This document shows, one piece after another, positions 1-12,800 of a DNA stretch of 64,000 nucleotides (the stretch's first letter is position 1; every line of letters begins with the position of its first letter). The DNA lies in the NCBI GenBank assembly GCA_025403435.1, contig CM046342.1, positions 19,264,631 to 19,328,630 of the forward strand, written 5' to 3'. Source of the stretch: Artocarpus heterophyllus (taxonomy: Eukaryota; Streptophyta; Magnoliopsida; Rosales; Moraceae). The notes below the pieces were generated by a model. The model searched no databases, was not told the origin of the DNA, and saw only the letters and a list, made by a program, of their open reading frames with translations. Both the position numbers and the translations under genes were made by a program.

Positions 1-819
1 TTGAAGATGGGCATTACGTGAAGAAGGATACTACCTGGAGATTCAAGGATGAAGAATCAATAATATGTTTCGATTATTCTCTTGTAATCTTTATTTTCTA
101 TTCTCTATGGTGGAACTATAATATTACAATTATTATTATTTTCCTTGTAGCTTTGCTTGTCTGCATTGTAATATGATTTGCCATGTATATTGATAACATG
201 TCATATAGAATAGGGAGTGCCACTCATATTAAAATTGTTCATGAATGTCTCTTAAAATAAAACCTTGATTTCAAAATATTGAGTGGGAGAAGGTTTTCGA
301 AGAGAGGACCTAAGGCCTCCATCGTTGGTCCATAGGAAGAACATGGTGGTCCCAACCCCCTAGGAAGGGATTTCTGTCATGTACTAGATTGGATCTCTGA
401 GTGGATAAGATATTTTAGCATGATTTATGGTTGCATACCCCTAGGTGGTGATTATAAATCATGGATAAAATATTGAAACAATGGTTATACACTCACGTTA
501 ATTTTATTATTAACCTCCCTTAGGAGCTCTGCTAAAAAATTAAAGGCCAAAGAAACGATTATTAATATATGCTAGATCATACGGGTCTTGGATGGCATAT
601 ATTAATCAGGAGGGGATCTGTGTTCCTGATTGAATTTGGCATGACTTCCCTAGGAGCTTGTTGAATTTTGAGTTGGGAATTATCGTTGTAAGGTTGTGAT
701 ATTTTCAAGGTTTTGACACATAAGCACATTTGTATTTTTTACATGATTGTGTTATCTTACTAAATTATTATGATATGTTTGCTTATGTTTGGTATATGAT
801 TCTTTATTGTAGATTAAAA
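1..819 (+). other. Untranslated leader of Copia-A (3' half)
   Basis: This stretch lines up with 9011-9839 of Copia-B, between primer site and gag. It carries no long open frame. It is AT-rich and ends in a pyrimidine-rich run followed by an AG at 811-812, just before the gag start region. The periodic palindrome array found in the leaders of B, D and G would lie upstream, outside the window. Confidence 0.75.
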
Positions 820-3800
820 ATATCTAAAAACGCTTTATCTTCAATACTTGAAAAAAACCTTTTAAGAGAGAATTATAATGATTGGAAACAGAACCTGGAT
901 ATCGTCCTCTCCTTTGAGAAACTGAAATTTATGCTGACAACCCCTCGTCCTTTCGAGCCTATAGGAGACTCCACTAATGAGCAATTCCAAGCGTATGATC
1001 GTTGGAAAGATGCAAATGATCAGGGCCGCTGCTATGTTATGGCTAGCATGAATAATGTGCTGCAGGCTCAACATCAGGATTATGAGACTGCGAAGTAGAT
1101 CCTGTATAATCTTGAGGATATGCTTGGAGGCCAGGCCATAACTAAGCAGCAAGGGGCTCTTCGAAAACTTCTTAACTGTAAGCGAAGACCGGAGACATCT
1201 GTAAAGGAGCACATGATGTTGGTCATGGGTTACCTCTCAAGGCTCAAACCAATGGAGCCGACATCGATGTTGAAACTCATATGACTATGGTCTTTGAAAC
1301 TTTGTCAAAGGAATTTATTCCGTTTAGAGCTACTTTTAATTTAAACAATAGGCGGGTTATGACCTTAACAGAATTGATGAAACAGTTATAGGAGTTCGAA
1401 CTGCTGATCAGGGAGTCCCCTATGGGTGGAAAGGCCAACATGATAGCTGCTTCTGGTTCCAACCCTAACTCTAGGAATGGAAAGAAGCAACGGGCCAAGA
1501 ATAGGAAGTCTTCTATTCCTGCTAGCAAGAAGAGCAAGAAAAAGAAGAAGAAGAACCCGAAGAAGCTTAAGTGCTTCTTTTGTGGAAAGGTCGAGCACAT
1601 CAAGAAGCATTGTAAGGACTTCCTTTCGAAAGGAGGTAGGTGTTATCTTTTGTATTTAAAAACTTGTTTGGTTGAGGAATCCAATGATATTAGGGTCATA
1701 GATTCTAGTGCAACTAATCATGTTTGTGTTTCTCTATAGGGTTTCAAAGAAACTAAAAGTCTACTATATGGAGACTTCATGCTTCGGATGGGCGATGGAT
1801 CCTTGGTCTCAACGAAAGCAATGGGAGACATCCATCTTTATTTTGATAATTATAGGAATTTATTTTGCAAGATTGTTTTTATGTTCCTAAATTTAAAAGG
1901 AATTTAATTTCTGTAGCTTGTTTATTTAAAACTCCTATTTGGTTTCTTTTAATGATAAAGTGGTGATTCGTAAAAACAAATCTTTTATCTGTTCTAGATG
2001 GATGCAAAATAATCTATATTTTATCAAACCTAAGATGGACTTACTGCTTAATACTGAGATGAATGGTAATAACTCTAAAAGACTTAAAACTTCTCACTCT
2101 AATAAGACTTATCTTTGGCATGTACGCCTTGGTCATATTAACCTAAAGAGGATTCAAAGGCTGGTAAGGGATGGACCTTTAAGTCACTTAAAGGTGGAAT
2201 CTATACCTCAATGTGAATCTTGTTTGGAGGGTAAAATGACCAAAAGACCATTTGGGTCTAAGGGCAATAGGGCCGAAGGGGTTCTAGAACTTGTGCATAG
2301 TGATGTTTGTGGACCGATGAACTTTAGGGCATGAGAAAGGTATGAGTACTTCGTCACTTTTATTGATAATTACTCAAGATAACGGTATGTATACCCGATG
2401 CACCACAAAAGCAAAAATGTTGACAAATTAAGGGAGTTTTAGGCTGAAGTGGAAAAGTAATTAAGTAGACCCATAAAGGCACTTCGATCCGATTGAGGTG
2501 GAGAATACCTTTTCGATGAGCTCTTGGGACACTTATTAGAGAATAGGATTTTATCCCATTTGACTACGTCGGGCACTCCGCAGTAGAATGGCGTAGTGGA
2601 GAGAAGAAATAGGACTTTATTGGACATGATCAGGTCCATGATGAGTTATTCATCATTGCCTTTATCCTTTTGGGGATATGCACTACAAACCACATGTTAT
2701 CTTCTGAACAATGTACCTTCAAAATCGGTCCCTAAAACTCCTCATGAGTTGCGGACGGGCAAGAAGACATCCTTAAACCATATTCGCATGTAGGGATGTC
2801 TGACTCATGTCCTGTTTAAGGATGTGAATAAGTTTGAAGCACGTTTGGAAGTTTGTGTGTTTGTAGGATATCCAAAAGGGACTAAAAGGGGTTATTTTTA
2901 TAACCCAAAGGAAAATAAAGTCATGGTTTCAACTAATGCAACTGTCCGTGAGGAGAGTTACATGGACGACTTTAAGTCTCAAAGCAAAGTGGTGCTCGAG
3001 GATTTAAGGAGTGATCCGATCACTCCAGAGGTTTCAAAGGAAACCACTCCTGATTAGTGTAGAAAAACCAAACGAACCTAAACAACAACCTAAGGGGCTT
3101 CAGCGTAGTGGGAGGATCGGGTGTCAACTTGAGAGGTATATGTTCAATGGGGTGGTCTTTTTTCTGAACCGGATGAACATGATAGGGATCCTTATACTTA
3201 CGTAGAGGCTATGGAGGATGTTGATTCAAAACTCTAGACAGAGGCCATGAACACAGAGATGAAGTCTATAGAGTCTAATCAAGTTTAGGAGCTTGTGGAT
3301 CTTTCCGAAGGGGTAAAACCCATAAGGTGTAAGTGGATCTACAAGAGGACAAGAGGAATGGATGGAAAGGTCGAAACCTTTAAGGCTAGACTGGTAGCTA
3401 AGGGTTATACGCAAAAGGAAGGAATCGATGATTTGGAAACCTTTTCGCCTGTAGCCATGCTTAAGTCCATCAAAATTCTCTTGTCTATAGCTGCCACTCT
3501 CGACTACGAGATTTGACAGATGGATGTCAAGACGGCTTTTCTAAATGGCTATCTTGATGAGTCCATTTATATGGAACAACCAGACGGGTTCAACGTCAAG
3601 GTTCAAGAGGGTAAGGTTTGTAAGTTGCTAAAGTCAATTTATGGACTTAAGCAAGCTTCCCATTCTTGGAACATAAGATTTGATCAGGTAATCAAGACTT
3701 ATGGGTTCTCACAAAATGTGGATGAGCCATGTGTTTACAAACACATTAAGGATAGGAATGTGGTTTTTCTACTGCTCTATATAGATGACATTCTACTAAT

Positions 3801-4767
3801 TGGCAATGACATTGGGGCATTGTCATCGGTCAAATTATGGTTGACCAAGCAGTTTGACATGAAGTATTTGGGAGAGGCTCATTTTGTTCTCAGTATCCAG
3901 ATCATTTAGGATAGGGAGAACAAAATGATAGCTTTGTTCCAGGCCGGTTACATAGATAAAATTCTCAGGAGGTTTGCAATGTAGGATTCCAAAAAAGGTG
4001 GGCAACCATCTAGGTCTAGAATTACTCTTTCTAAGAAAGACTCTCCAAAGTCTTATGAAGAAAAAGAATACATGAAGAAGGTGCCTTATGCTTCGGTAGC
4101 GGGCAGTCTCATGTATGCCATACTTTACCCCCGGTCGGATATTTGTTATGCTGTCGGGATTGTAAGTCAATTTCAGGCGAATCCAAGATCAAACCATTGG
4201 GTTGCAATAAAGCATATTTTAAAGTACCTGAGAAGGACTCGTGGGTATATGCTTGTATATTCGAGTGAGGACTTGACTCCTCTAGGATATACTAACTCAG
4301 ATTTTCAATCCTATCTGGATTCTAGGAAATCGACTTCGAGTTTTGTGTTTACTCTAGGCGACGGTGCCATCAGTTGGAGAAGTGTGAAGCAAGATTTTAC
4401 TTTTGATTCAACAATGGAGGCCGAGTATCTGGCAGCTAGTAATGCTTCGAAAGAAGCAGTATGGCTCTGCAAGTTCCTTGGGGATCTTGAGATAGTTCCT
4501 ACTATGGATAAGGCAGTATCACTGTACTATGATAACAGTGCAGCGGTAGCTAATGCTAAGGAACCAAGATTTCACAAGAAAAGTAAGCATATTGATCGAA
4601 AGTATCATGTAATAAAGGACTTCGTTGAGGGCAGGCATGTCACGGTGTGCAAGATCCTGTCAGAGGACAATTTAGATGATCCATTTAAGAAGACACTTAC
4701 TAGGAGAGTCTTCGAGAGGCATGTGGAAGCTATGGGGATGCGAGATTTGTTATATTTACTCACTTAG
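820..4767 (+). pseudogene. Copia-A gag-pol polyprotein, degenerate
   Basis: This is the remnant of a single Copia polyprotein in the order gag, protease, integrase, reverse transcriptase, RNase H. The gag start codon is ATA instead of ATG at 820-822. Visible landmarks are a zinc knuckle (CFFCGKVEHIKKHC, near 1570-1615), a protease motif damaged from DSGA to DSSA near 1700, the pre-integrase HHCC region around 2118-2230, the RT YIDD motif near 3780, and an RNase H block to 4767. Many stops interrupt it; an early one is a TAG in gag near 1097 where B has CAG. Several frameshifts break gag and integrase. It cannot give a full protein. The RT and RNase H third is the best preserved. Confidence 0.9.
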
Positions 4768-4781
4768 TGCAAGTGGGGGAT

Positions 4782-6130
4782 TGTTAGACATGTATGCCCT
4801 AAGCAGTAAAAATGTAATAAGTTTTTGGAGACATTTTATCAATAAAGAATTTATTTATTGTTTATATACCAAATATTGTCCTCTTTATGTTCATATTTGT
4901 TGAATGTATGTTAAGCAAACAATAGTTTGAGACTGTCAGTGCCAAACCTCAAGAATTGGGCATATGATGGACAGATTATGCAGAAGACACGATTCTTAAG
5001 GTGACAGTCTAAATCATAAGATCCGTAATTGAGGGAATAAAGTTGGGCGCTTTATTCATGTCAAAATTGTTGTGTTGTCTATATCCCTTATGGGAGATGG
5101 TTTGTCTTAACCATTGGAGGTGGACTCCGTGAATAAAAACATTGGCACGTTGTCATAAGTGACGATGTATTCGATTGGGACATAAAGTGAATAGATTTGG
5201 ATTAATAATTTTGTCTCGGCAAATCGATTCACTTTAGACAATCATTTGTGTTGTATCTTAATCCATAGATGAATAGTGGGCCCATTGTCTTGACTTGTGT
5301 CTTTTGATGTACCAAAGGGTGACACTTACATCTTAATAGTGGTATGCATGTCAGTACGTTGGAGGCATGACTCTTGGTAGCCTTGACCTATTATTCATAG
5401 GTATGGAATTCATAGCTCCTCTTTAGGGCTAGAGATATCCAATTATATGTGTTATCCTATAATTGGAAAACTGGAGCGCTCAACCATTTAGATACATAGG
5501 TATAACCGATTGGTATACTATCTTTGGAGGGTGAGATAATGGAACATAAGATATAAACAATCGGGAAGGTAAGACAGAACTTGTCCTTAAGCTTATTATG
5601 GATAATCCTTTGCGAATACGGTACACTATGATATGTCATGGAGACTTAGCTATACGGGCTTCATAATTCTATGTAGTTCGAGAGTGCAGCTCCAAGCTTT
5701 TAGTGGAGTAGCATTAGAGTTGATAATTATGAAATGTATATCTAGGATATTGGGTTTCATAACTATCAGAAGCTTGAACTATATAGGTCCATTTGGTCCC
5801 CTTTGCTAGCTCACAAAATCCTGTAACGCGGCTTGCTTTTCCAATAATTGGTGACTTATGCCAGATTTATTAGATTGGTTAAAATTTGAAAGAATCAAAT
5901 AATTCATGTCTGTTTATCGGTTGAGTTAATTTTGTAATAAAATTAATTTAAGATAAACTTCTTAAATTATTAGGATCGGATAGTTCTTGACTGTTTATCG
6001 GTTGATTTAATTTTAAATAAATTAAATCAAGATAAACTTGTAAAATTATTAGGAATTCAATTATTTTCCTAGAGATTATCTAGATAAAGTTGTTTTAATT
6101 AGATAACTTTTTTATTGGGTTATTTGAATT
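4782..6130 (+). repeat. 3' LTR of Copia-A, first part
   Basis: The LTR begins tgttagacatg right after the purine-rich tract agtgcaagtggggga and matches the start of the B, C, D and G LTRs. It is cut at 6130 by Copia-B. The last five bases, gaatt (6126-6130), are repeated at 15793-15797 on the far side of B. No gene is present; the small open frame on the reverse strand at 5457-5639 is common to this LTR family. Confidence 0.9.
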
Positions 6131-7570
6131 TGTTAGGCATGTATGCCCTAAGTTGCAAAAATGTAATACGTTTTTGGGGAAATTTTTATCAATAAAGAAT
6201 TTATTCATTTATATATACCAAATCATGTCCTCTTTACGTTCAAATTTGTTGAATGTATGATAAGCAAACAGTAGTCTGAGACTGTCAGTCTAAACCTTAA
6301 GAATTAGCCATATGATGGACTGATTATGTGGAAGACATGATTCTTAAGGTGACGATCTAAAACATATGATCCACAATCGAGGGAATAAAGTTGGGCACTT
6401 TATTCATGTAAAGATTGTTATGTTGTCTATATCCCTTATGGGAGATGGTTTGTCTTGACCATCAGAGTTGGACTCCGTGAATAAAAACATTTGCACGTTG
6501 TCTTAGGTGACGACGTGTTGGATCAGGACATAAAGTGAATTAATTTGGATTAATAATTCTGTCTCGGCAAATTGATTCACTTTAGACAGTCATTTGTATT
6601 GTATATTAATCCTGAGATGAATAGTGGGCCCGTTATCTCGACTTGTGTCTTTTGATGTACCAAAGGGTGACACCCACATCTCAAGAGTGGTATGCATGCC
6701 GGTACATTGGAGGCATGACTCTTGATAGCATAGACTTGTTATTCATAGATATGGAACCCATAGCTCCTCTTTAGGAGTAATGATATCCTCTTATATGCGT
6801 TCTCCTATAATTGAAAAACTGGAGTGCTCAACCATTTGGATACATGGGTGTAACCAAATGGTATATTGTCTTTGGATGGTAAGTTTTCTAATGGTGAGAC
6901 AATGGAACGTAAGATAAAAATAATTGGGAAGGTAAGACAGAACTTGTCCTTAAGCTGATTATGGATGATCATATGGGGATACGATACACTATGATATGTC
7001 ATGGAGACTTAGCTACACGAGCTTCGTAATTCTATAAAGTTCGACAGTGTAGCTCCAAGCTTTTAGTGGAGTAGCGTTGGAGTTGATAATTTTGAAATAT
7101 ATATCTGGGATATTGGGTTTCATAATTATCATGAACTTGAACTTTATAGGTCCATTTTGGTTCCCTTTGCTAGCTCACAAAGTCCTGTAATGACACAGCA
7201 TGCTTTTTCAATAATTGGTGACTTATGTCGGATTTATTAGATTGGTTTAAAATTTGGAAGAATTAAGTAATTCAGGTTTGTTTATCGGTTGAATTAATTT
7301 TGTAAGAAATTAGTTCAAGATAAACTTGTTGAATTATTATGATCAGATAATTCTTGTCTGTTTATCGATTGTTTTAATTTTGGACAAGTTAGATCAAGAT
7401 AAACTTGTAGAATTATTGTGAATTGATTTATTTTCTTAGAGATTATCTTGATAAAGTTTGTTTTGATCAGATAACTTCTCTATCGGGTTATTTGAATCAA
7501 AACTGAGACATTATCCTTTAGAATCTCAGGTGGGAAATAAAAGATTCGCAGAGATTTTTTCGCAGGAGTT

Positions 7571-7644
7571 CGGCCTACCGGATGACGTGTTCGGCCTACC
7601 GATGGGGCCTGTTCGGCCTACCAAACAGGCTGTTCGGCCTGCTG
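7571..7644 (+). repeat. Four-unit CGGCCTACCG array in U3 of the B 5' LTR
   Basis: Decamers related to CGGCCTGCCG start at 7571, 7592, 7614 and 7635, spacings 21, 22 and 21 bp. Each is a near-palindrome with arms CGGC and GCCG. The array ends about 120 bp before the TATA box. Equivalent arrays lie at the same LTR position in A, C, D and G. A role as a protein-binding array is inference. Confidence 0.85.
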
Positions 7645-7753
7645 ATCAGCGAGAGATAAGATTTCACGTTTTCACGCGGATCTTATCAGATATTGATCCA
7701 AACTTGATTCTGTTTCGAATTTTTAAGACCTATTCTGATAAGGACTAACCCCA

Positions 7754-7773
7754 GGACCAATAGCTATATAAAG
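7754..7773 (+). promoter_or_regulatory. CCAAT and TATA boxes of the Copia-B 5' LTR
   Basis: A CCAAT element (ggaccaatag) is followed within a few bases by ctatataaag at 7764-7773. The same pair is kept in the 3' LTR (TATA at 15382-15390). In A the box reads tctataaata (16061-16070), and in C it is damaged (tctagaaaaa, about 19501-19510). This is the likely Pol II promoter of the element. Confidence 0.7.
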
Positions 7774-8176
7774 GGAGTGAGTCTCATGATTTACTTAGAT
7801 CAATAGAGATCAATTTGAGAGATTAAGAAGTGATACTCTTCTAGTGAGCATCTGAAAACTCCTTGAGAGCTTTTGTTCACAAATTACGAACACTAGCTTT
7901 GGGTTCTCTCTATTGATTGGAAGGAGAGTCACCGGTGGATGAGCTGTACGTGTGAGCCCACACTCACTCCGGTTGTGGATAGAGAATAGCAAAGAAGACC
8001 AGTTGGTTGAGGCTCTTCTGGAACGTTACTTCTCTACATAGGTTGCGGAGGTTCTTCAGCAAACAGAGGTTAGTAAGATCTGTCTAATTTATACATATAA
8101 CATGTCAAACTTGTGTTTTAGAAATTACTCTGATATAAAATTTTAAAATTTCATTGCACACCGTGTTTCCAACAAT

Positions 8177-8187
8177 TGGTATCAGAG
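8177..8187 (+). other. Primer binding site of Copia-B (initiator Met tRNA)
   Basis: The sequence tggtatcagag begins two bases after the LTR end. It is the complement of the 3' end of plant initiator Met tRNA, the usual primer of plant Copia elements. The matching sites in D (42146-42156) and G (49687-49698) support the assignment. Confidence 0.88.
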
Positions 8188-9839
8188 ACATGGTTTTTAC
8201 ATAAATTTACAAGTTTGTGATCATGATATGCATAAATTTTGTGATCTTTATCTCTCATATGCTTGAATTGAATTTTATAGAGAGATGGCACTCTAGGTTT
8301 CTATATAATATATATGTTGTCATGGATTATGTGGTGAATATTTATTAATTAATTATGGTTGGTTAAATCATTGTTTAATTAATTATTAATTAATTAATTC
8401 ATACCGGTTATGGTTCCTTAGAGGTTAGAATATGTATCTAAGTTTTTCTTGTAAATAGATGGCGGACTATCATCTCCATTTAGGAATTGTTATTTAATTT
8501 TAAATTTGTAAGAATTTTGTAATTAAATAATTATTCGGAGAAGATGAAACGAGAAGTCGGATCTTGAAGAATGATGATGGCACCCCTAGGTATTTCCTGA
8601 GTCTCTAATTTTATGTTTTTGAATTGTTGAAAATAAAATTGATGAATTGCATTAAAATTGTATTTTCTGGAATGATGGTTTTCTGCTCGGTCGGCATGCC
8701 GGACATCATAGTTCGCCAGGCCGATGGTCACAGATTGGCAGGCCAGACGTATGGTTCGACAGGCCGATAGTGGGGTAGAAATTGGCTGGCTCTGCCGGCA
8801 GGCCGAACCTTCATGGGTCGGCAGGCCGATGAAACATGATCGGCAGGCCTATCACCTAGATCGGCATTCCGACCGAGAGCTGCCAAGTGTCCAGAAAAGG
8901 TGCAATTTTTTGGTGTAGTTTTAATTTTATTTTTGGGACAATTCTGATAAACATTAAATTTGGATATGACCGAAAATATGAAGTATTTGATTTATACGGG
9001 ATTGAAGACTTGAAGATGGGTATTGCATGAAGAAGGATACAGCTTGAGGATTCAAGGATGAAGAATCGATAAATGTCTCGATTATTCTCTTGTAATCTTG
9101 GTTTTCTATTCTCTAGGGTGGAACCATAATATTACGGTTATTATTATTTTGTTTGTAGCTTTGCTTGATTGCTTTGCTTGTCTGCACTATAATATAATTT
9201 ACCATGTATATTGATAACATGTCATATAGAATAGGGAGTGCCGCTCATATTAAAATTGTTCATGCATAATTTTAAAATAAAACCTTGATTTCAAAAGATT
9301 GAGTGGGAGAAGGTTTTCGAAGAGAGGACCTAATGCCTCCATCGTTGATCCATAGGAAGAACATGGTAGTCCCGACTCCTAGAAAGGGATTTCTATCATG
9401 TACCAGATTGGATCTCTGAAAGGATAAGGTATTTTCGTATGATTTATGGTTGCACACCCCTAGGTGGTGATTATAAATCACGGATAAAATATTGAAATGA
9501 TAGTTATATACTCACGTTAATTTTATTATTAACCTCCCCTAGGAGTTCTGTTAATAAAATTAATGGCCAAAGAAATGATTATTAATATATGCTGGATCAT
9601 ATGGGTCCTGGATGGCATATATTAATTGGGAGGGGATCCGTGTTCCTGATTGAATTTGGCATGACTCCCCTAGGAGCTTGTTGAATTTTGAGTTAGGAAT
9701 TATCATTGTAAGGTTGTGATATTTTCAAGGTTTTGACACATAAACGCATTTGTATGATTTTACATGATTGTGTTATCTTACTAAATTATCATATATGTTT
9801 GCTTATATTTGGTATATGATTCTTTATTGTAGATTGAAA
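8188..9839 (+). other. Long untranslated leader of Copia-B
   Basis: This 1.65-kb stretch between primer site and gag has no supported gene. It holds the periodic palindrome module (8685-8880) inside a wider inverted repeat (8663-8898). The bases before gag are pyrimidine-rich and end in an AG, resembling a splice acceptor; no donor was identified. Confidence 0.75.
8685..8880 (+). repeat. Periodic palindrome module in the Copia-B leader
   Basis: Nine decamers related to CGGCAGGCCG start at 8692, 8714, 8736, 8757, 8783, 8796, 8819, 8841 and 8862. The module begins gctcggtcggcatgccg and ends cggcattccgaccgagagc. These ends are inverted repeats of each other (14 of 15 bases after a 2-base indel). 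Outside them, ttttctgga (8663-8671) pairs with tccagaaaa (8890-8898). The whole can fold as one long hairpin in DNA or RNA. Its function is unknown. Confidence 0.85.
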
Positions 9840-12800
9840 ATGTCTAAAAACGCTTTATCATCGATACTTGACAAAAACCAATTAACCGGTGAGAATTATA
9901 ACGATTGAAAACGGAACCTGGACATCGTCCTATCCTTTGAGAAACTGAAATATATACTGACAACCCCTTGTCCTCCCGAGCCTATGGGAGACTCAAGTAA
10001 TGAGCAATTCCAAGCGTACGATCGCTGGAAAGATGCTAATGATCAGGCCCGCTGCTATGTTATGGCTAGCATGAACAACGTGCTGCTGGCTCAACATCAG
10101 GATTATGAGACTGCGAAGCAGATCTTGGATAATCTTGAGGATATGTTCAGAGGCCAGGCCATAACAAAGCGGCAAGGGGCACTTCAGAAACTCTTAAACT
10201 ATAGACAGAGACCGAGGACATCTGTAAAGGAGCACATGATGTTGGTTATGGGTTACCTCGCTGAGGCTCAAACCAATGGAGCCGACATCGATGCTGAAAC
10301 TCAGATGACTATGGTCTTTGAGACTCTGCCTAAGGAATTTATTCCGTTTAGAGCTACTTTTAATTTAAGCAATAGACGGGATACGACCTTGATAGAACTG
10401 ATGAAACAGTTACAGGAGTTTGAACTGCTGATCAGGGAGCCTCTTGCTGGTGGTGAGGCCAACATAGTAGTTGCTTCTGGTTCCAATCCTAACTCAGGGA
10501 ATGGAAAGAAGCAATGGGCCAAGAATGGGAAGTCTTCTATTCCTGCTGCTACCAAGAGCAAGAAGAAGAAGAAGAAGAACCCAGAGAAGCTTAAGTGCTT
10601 CTTCTGTGGTAAGGTCGGGCATATAAAGAAGCATTGCAAGGACTTCCTTTCCAAGGGAGGTAGGTGTGATCTTCTATATTTAGAAACTTGTTTGGTTGAG
10701 GAATCCAGTGACATCTGGGTCATAGATTCTGGTGCAACTAATCATGTTTGTGTTTCTCTACAGGGATTCAAAGAAACGAAAAGTCTGCTTCATGAGGACT
10801 TTACGCTTCGGATGGGCGATGGATCCTTGGTCTCAGCAGAAGCAGTGGGAGATGTCCATCTTTACTTTGATAATTATAGGAATTTAATTTTGCGAGATTA
10901 TTTTTATGTTCCTAAATTTAAAAGGAATTTAATTTCTGTATCTTCTTTATTTAAAGACTCCTATATGGTATCTTTTAATGAAAAAGTGGTGATTCGTAAA
11001 AATAAATCTTTTATCTGTTCTAGATGGATGCAAAATAATCTATATTTTATCAAACCTAAGATGGACTTATTGCTTAATGCTGAGATAAATGATGATGATT
11101 CTAAAAGACTTAAAACTTCTCACTCTAATAAGACTTATCTTTGGCATTTGTGCCTTGGTCATATTAACCTGAATAGGATTCAAAGGTTGGTAAGGGATAG
11201 ACCTTTAAGTCACTTAAAGGTGGAATCTATACCTCAATGTGAGTCCTGTTTGGAGGGTAAAATGACCAAAAGACCATACAGGTCTAAGGGTAATAGGGCC
11301 GAAGGGGTTCTAGAACTTGTGCATAGTGATGTTTGCGGACCGATGAACATCCGGGCACGAGGAGGGTATGAGTACTTCGGCACTTTTATTGATGATTACT
11401 CAAGATATGGGTATGTGTACCTGATGCACCACAAAAGCAAAGCTTATGATAAGTTTAGGGAGTTTCAGGCTAAAGTGGAAAAGCAATTGGGTAGACCCAT
11501 AAAGGCACTTCGATCTGATCGAGGTGGGAGAATACCTTTCTGATCAGTTCTTGGGACACTTGTTAGAGTATGGGATTTTATCCCATTTGACTGCACCGGG
11601 CACTCTGCAGCAGAATGGTGTAGCGGAGAGAAGGAATAGGACTTTGTTGGACATGATTCGGTCAATGATGAGTTATTCATCATTGCCTTTATCCTTTTGG
11701 GGATATGCTCTACAAACCGCATGTTATCTTTTGAACAATGTGCCTTCAAAATCGGTCCCTAAAACTCCTCACGAGTTATGGACAAGACGGAAGACATCCT
11801 TAAACAATATTCGCATATGGGGATGTCCAGTTCATGTCCTGTTTAAGGATCTGAATAAGTTGGAAGCACATTCGGAAGTTTACGTGTTTATAGGATATCC
11901 AAAAGGGACTAAAGGGGGTTATTTTTATAACCCCAAGGAAAATAAAGTCGTGGTTTTAACTAATGCAACTTTCCTTGAGGAGAGTTACATGGACGACAAT
12001 AAACCTCGAAGCAAAGTGATGCTTGAGGAGTTAAGGGGTGATCTGTTCACTTCGGAGGTTTCGAACGAAACCATTCCGATCGGTGTAGAAAAACCAAACA
12101 AACCTGAACAACAACCTCAAGGGCTTCGGCATAGTGGGAGGATCGGGCGTCAACCTGAAAGGTATATGTTCAATGGGGAGGTCTTCTTGGCTGAACCGGA
12201 TGAACATGACAGGGATCCTTACACTTACGTAGAAGCTATGGAGGATGCTGATTCAAGACTTTGGACAGAGGCCCTGGACATAGAGATGAAGTCTATGGAG
12301 ACTAATCGAGTCTGGGAGCTTGTGGATCTTCCCGAAGGGGTAAAACCCATAGGGTGTAAATGGATCTACAAGAGGAAAAGAGGAGTGGATGGAAAGGTCG
12401 AAACCTTTAATGCTAGACTGGTAGCTAAGGGTTATACGCAAAAGGAAGGAATCGACTATGAGGAAACCTTTTCGTCTGTAGCCATGCTTAAGTCCATCCG
12501 GATTCTCTTGTCCATAGCTGCCGCTCTCGACTATGAGATTTGGCAGATGGATGTCAAGACAGCTTTTTTGAATGGCCATCTTGATGAGTCCATTTATATG
12601 GAACAACCAGACGGGTTTAAGGTCCCGGGTCAAGAGGGTAAGGTTTGTAAGCTGCTAAAGTCAATTTATGGACTTAAGCAGACTTCTCGTTCTTGGAACA
12701 TAAGATTTGATCAAGTGATCAAGACTTATGGGTTCTCACAAAACGTGGATGAACCATGTGTTTACAAACACATTAAGAATGGGAAGGTGGTTTTTCTACT

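Larger units (their letters stand above)
6131..8174 (+). repeat. 5' LTR of Copia-B
   Basis: The 2044-bp LTR runs tgttaggcatg to ttccaaca and is followed two bases later by the primer site. It holds a four-unit palindrome array at 7571-7644, a CCAAT box and a TATA box near 7754-7773. The downstream part (about 7800-8174), which is well conserved among all copies, is probably R and U5. The 3' partner at 13770-15792 is 21 bp shorter, equal to one array unit. Confidence 0.93.

Noticed and set aside
1277..1610. Antisense frames over Copia gag (also 10301-10723, 39679-39952, 47168-47581)
   Set aside because: Shadows of the Lys-rich gag tail, which reads as Phe/Leu on the other strand.
7530..7748. 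72-codon frame in the B 5' LTR
   Set aside because: It lies in U3 across the palindrome array and is not kept intact in the other LTR copies.
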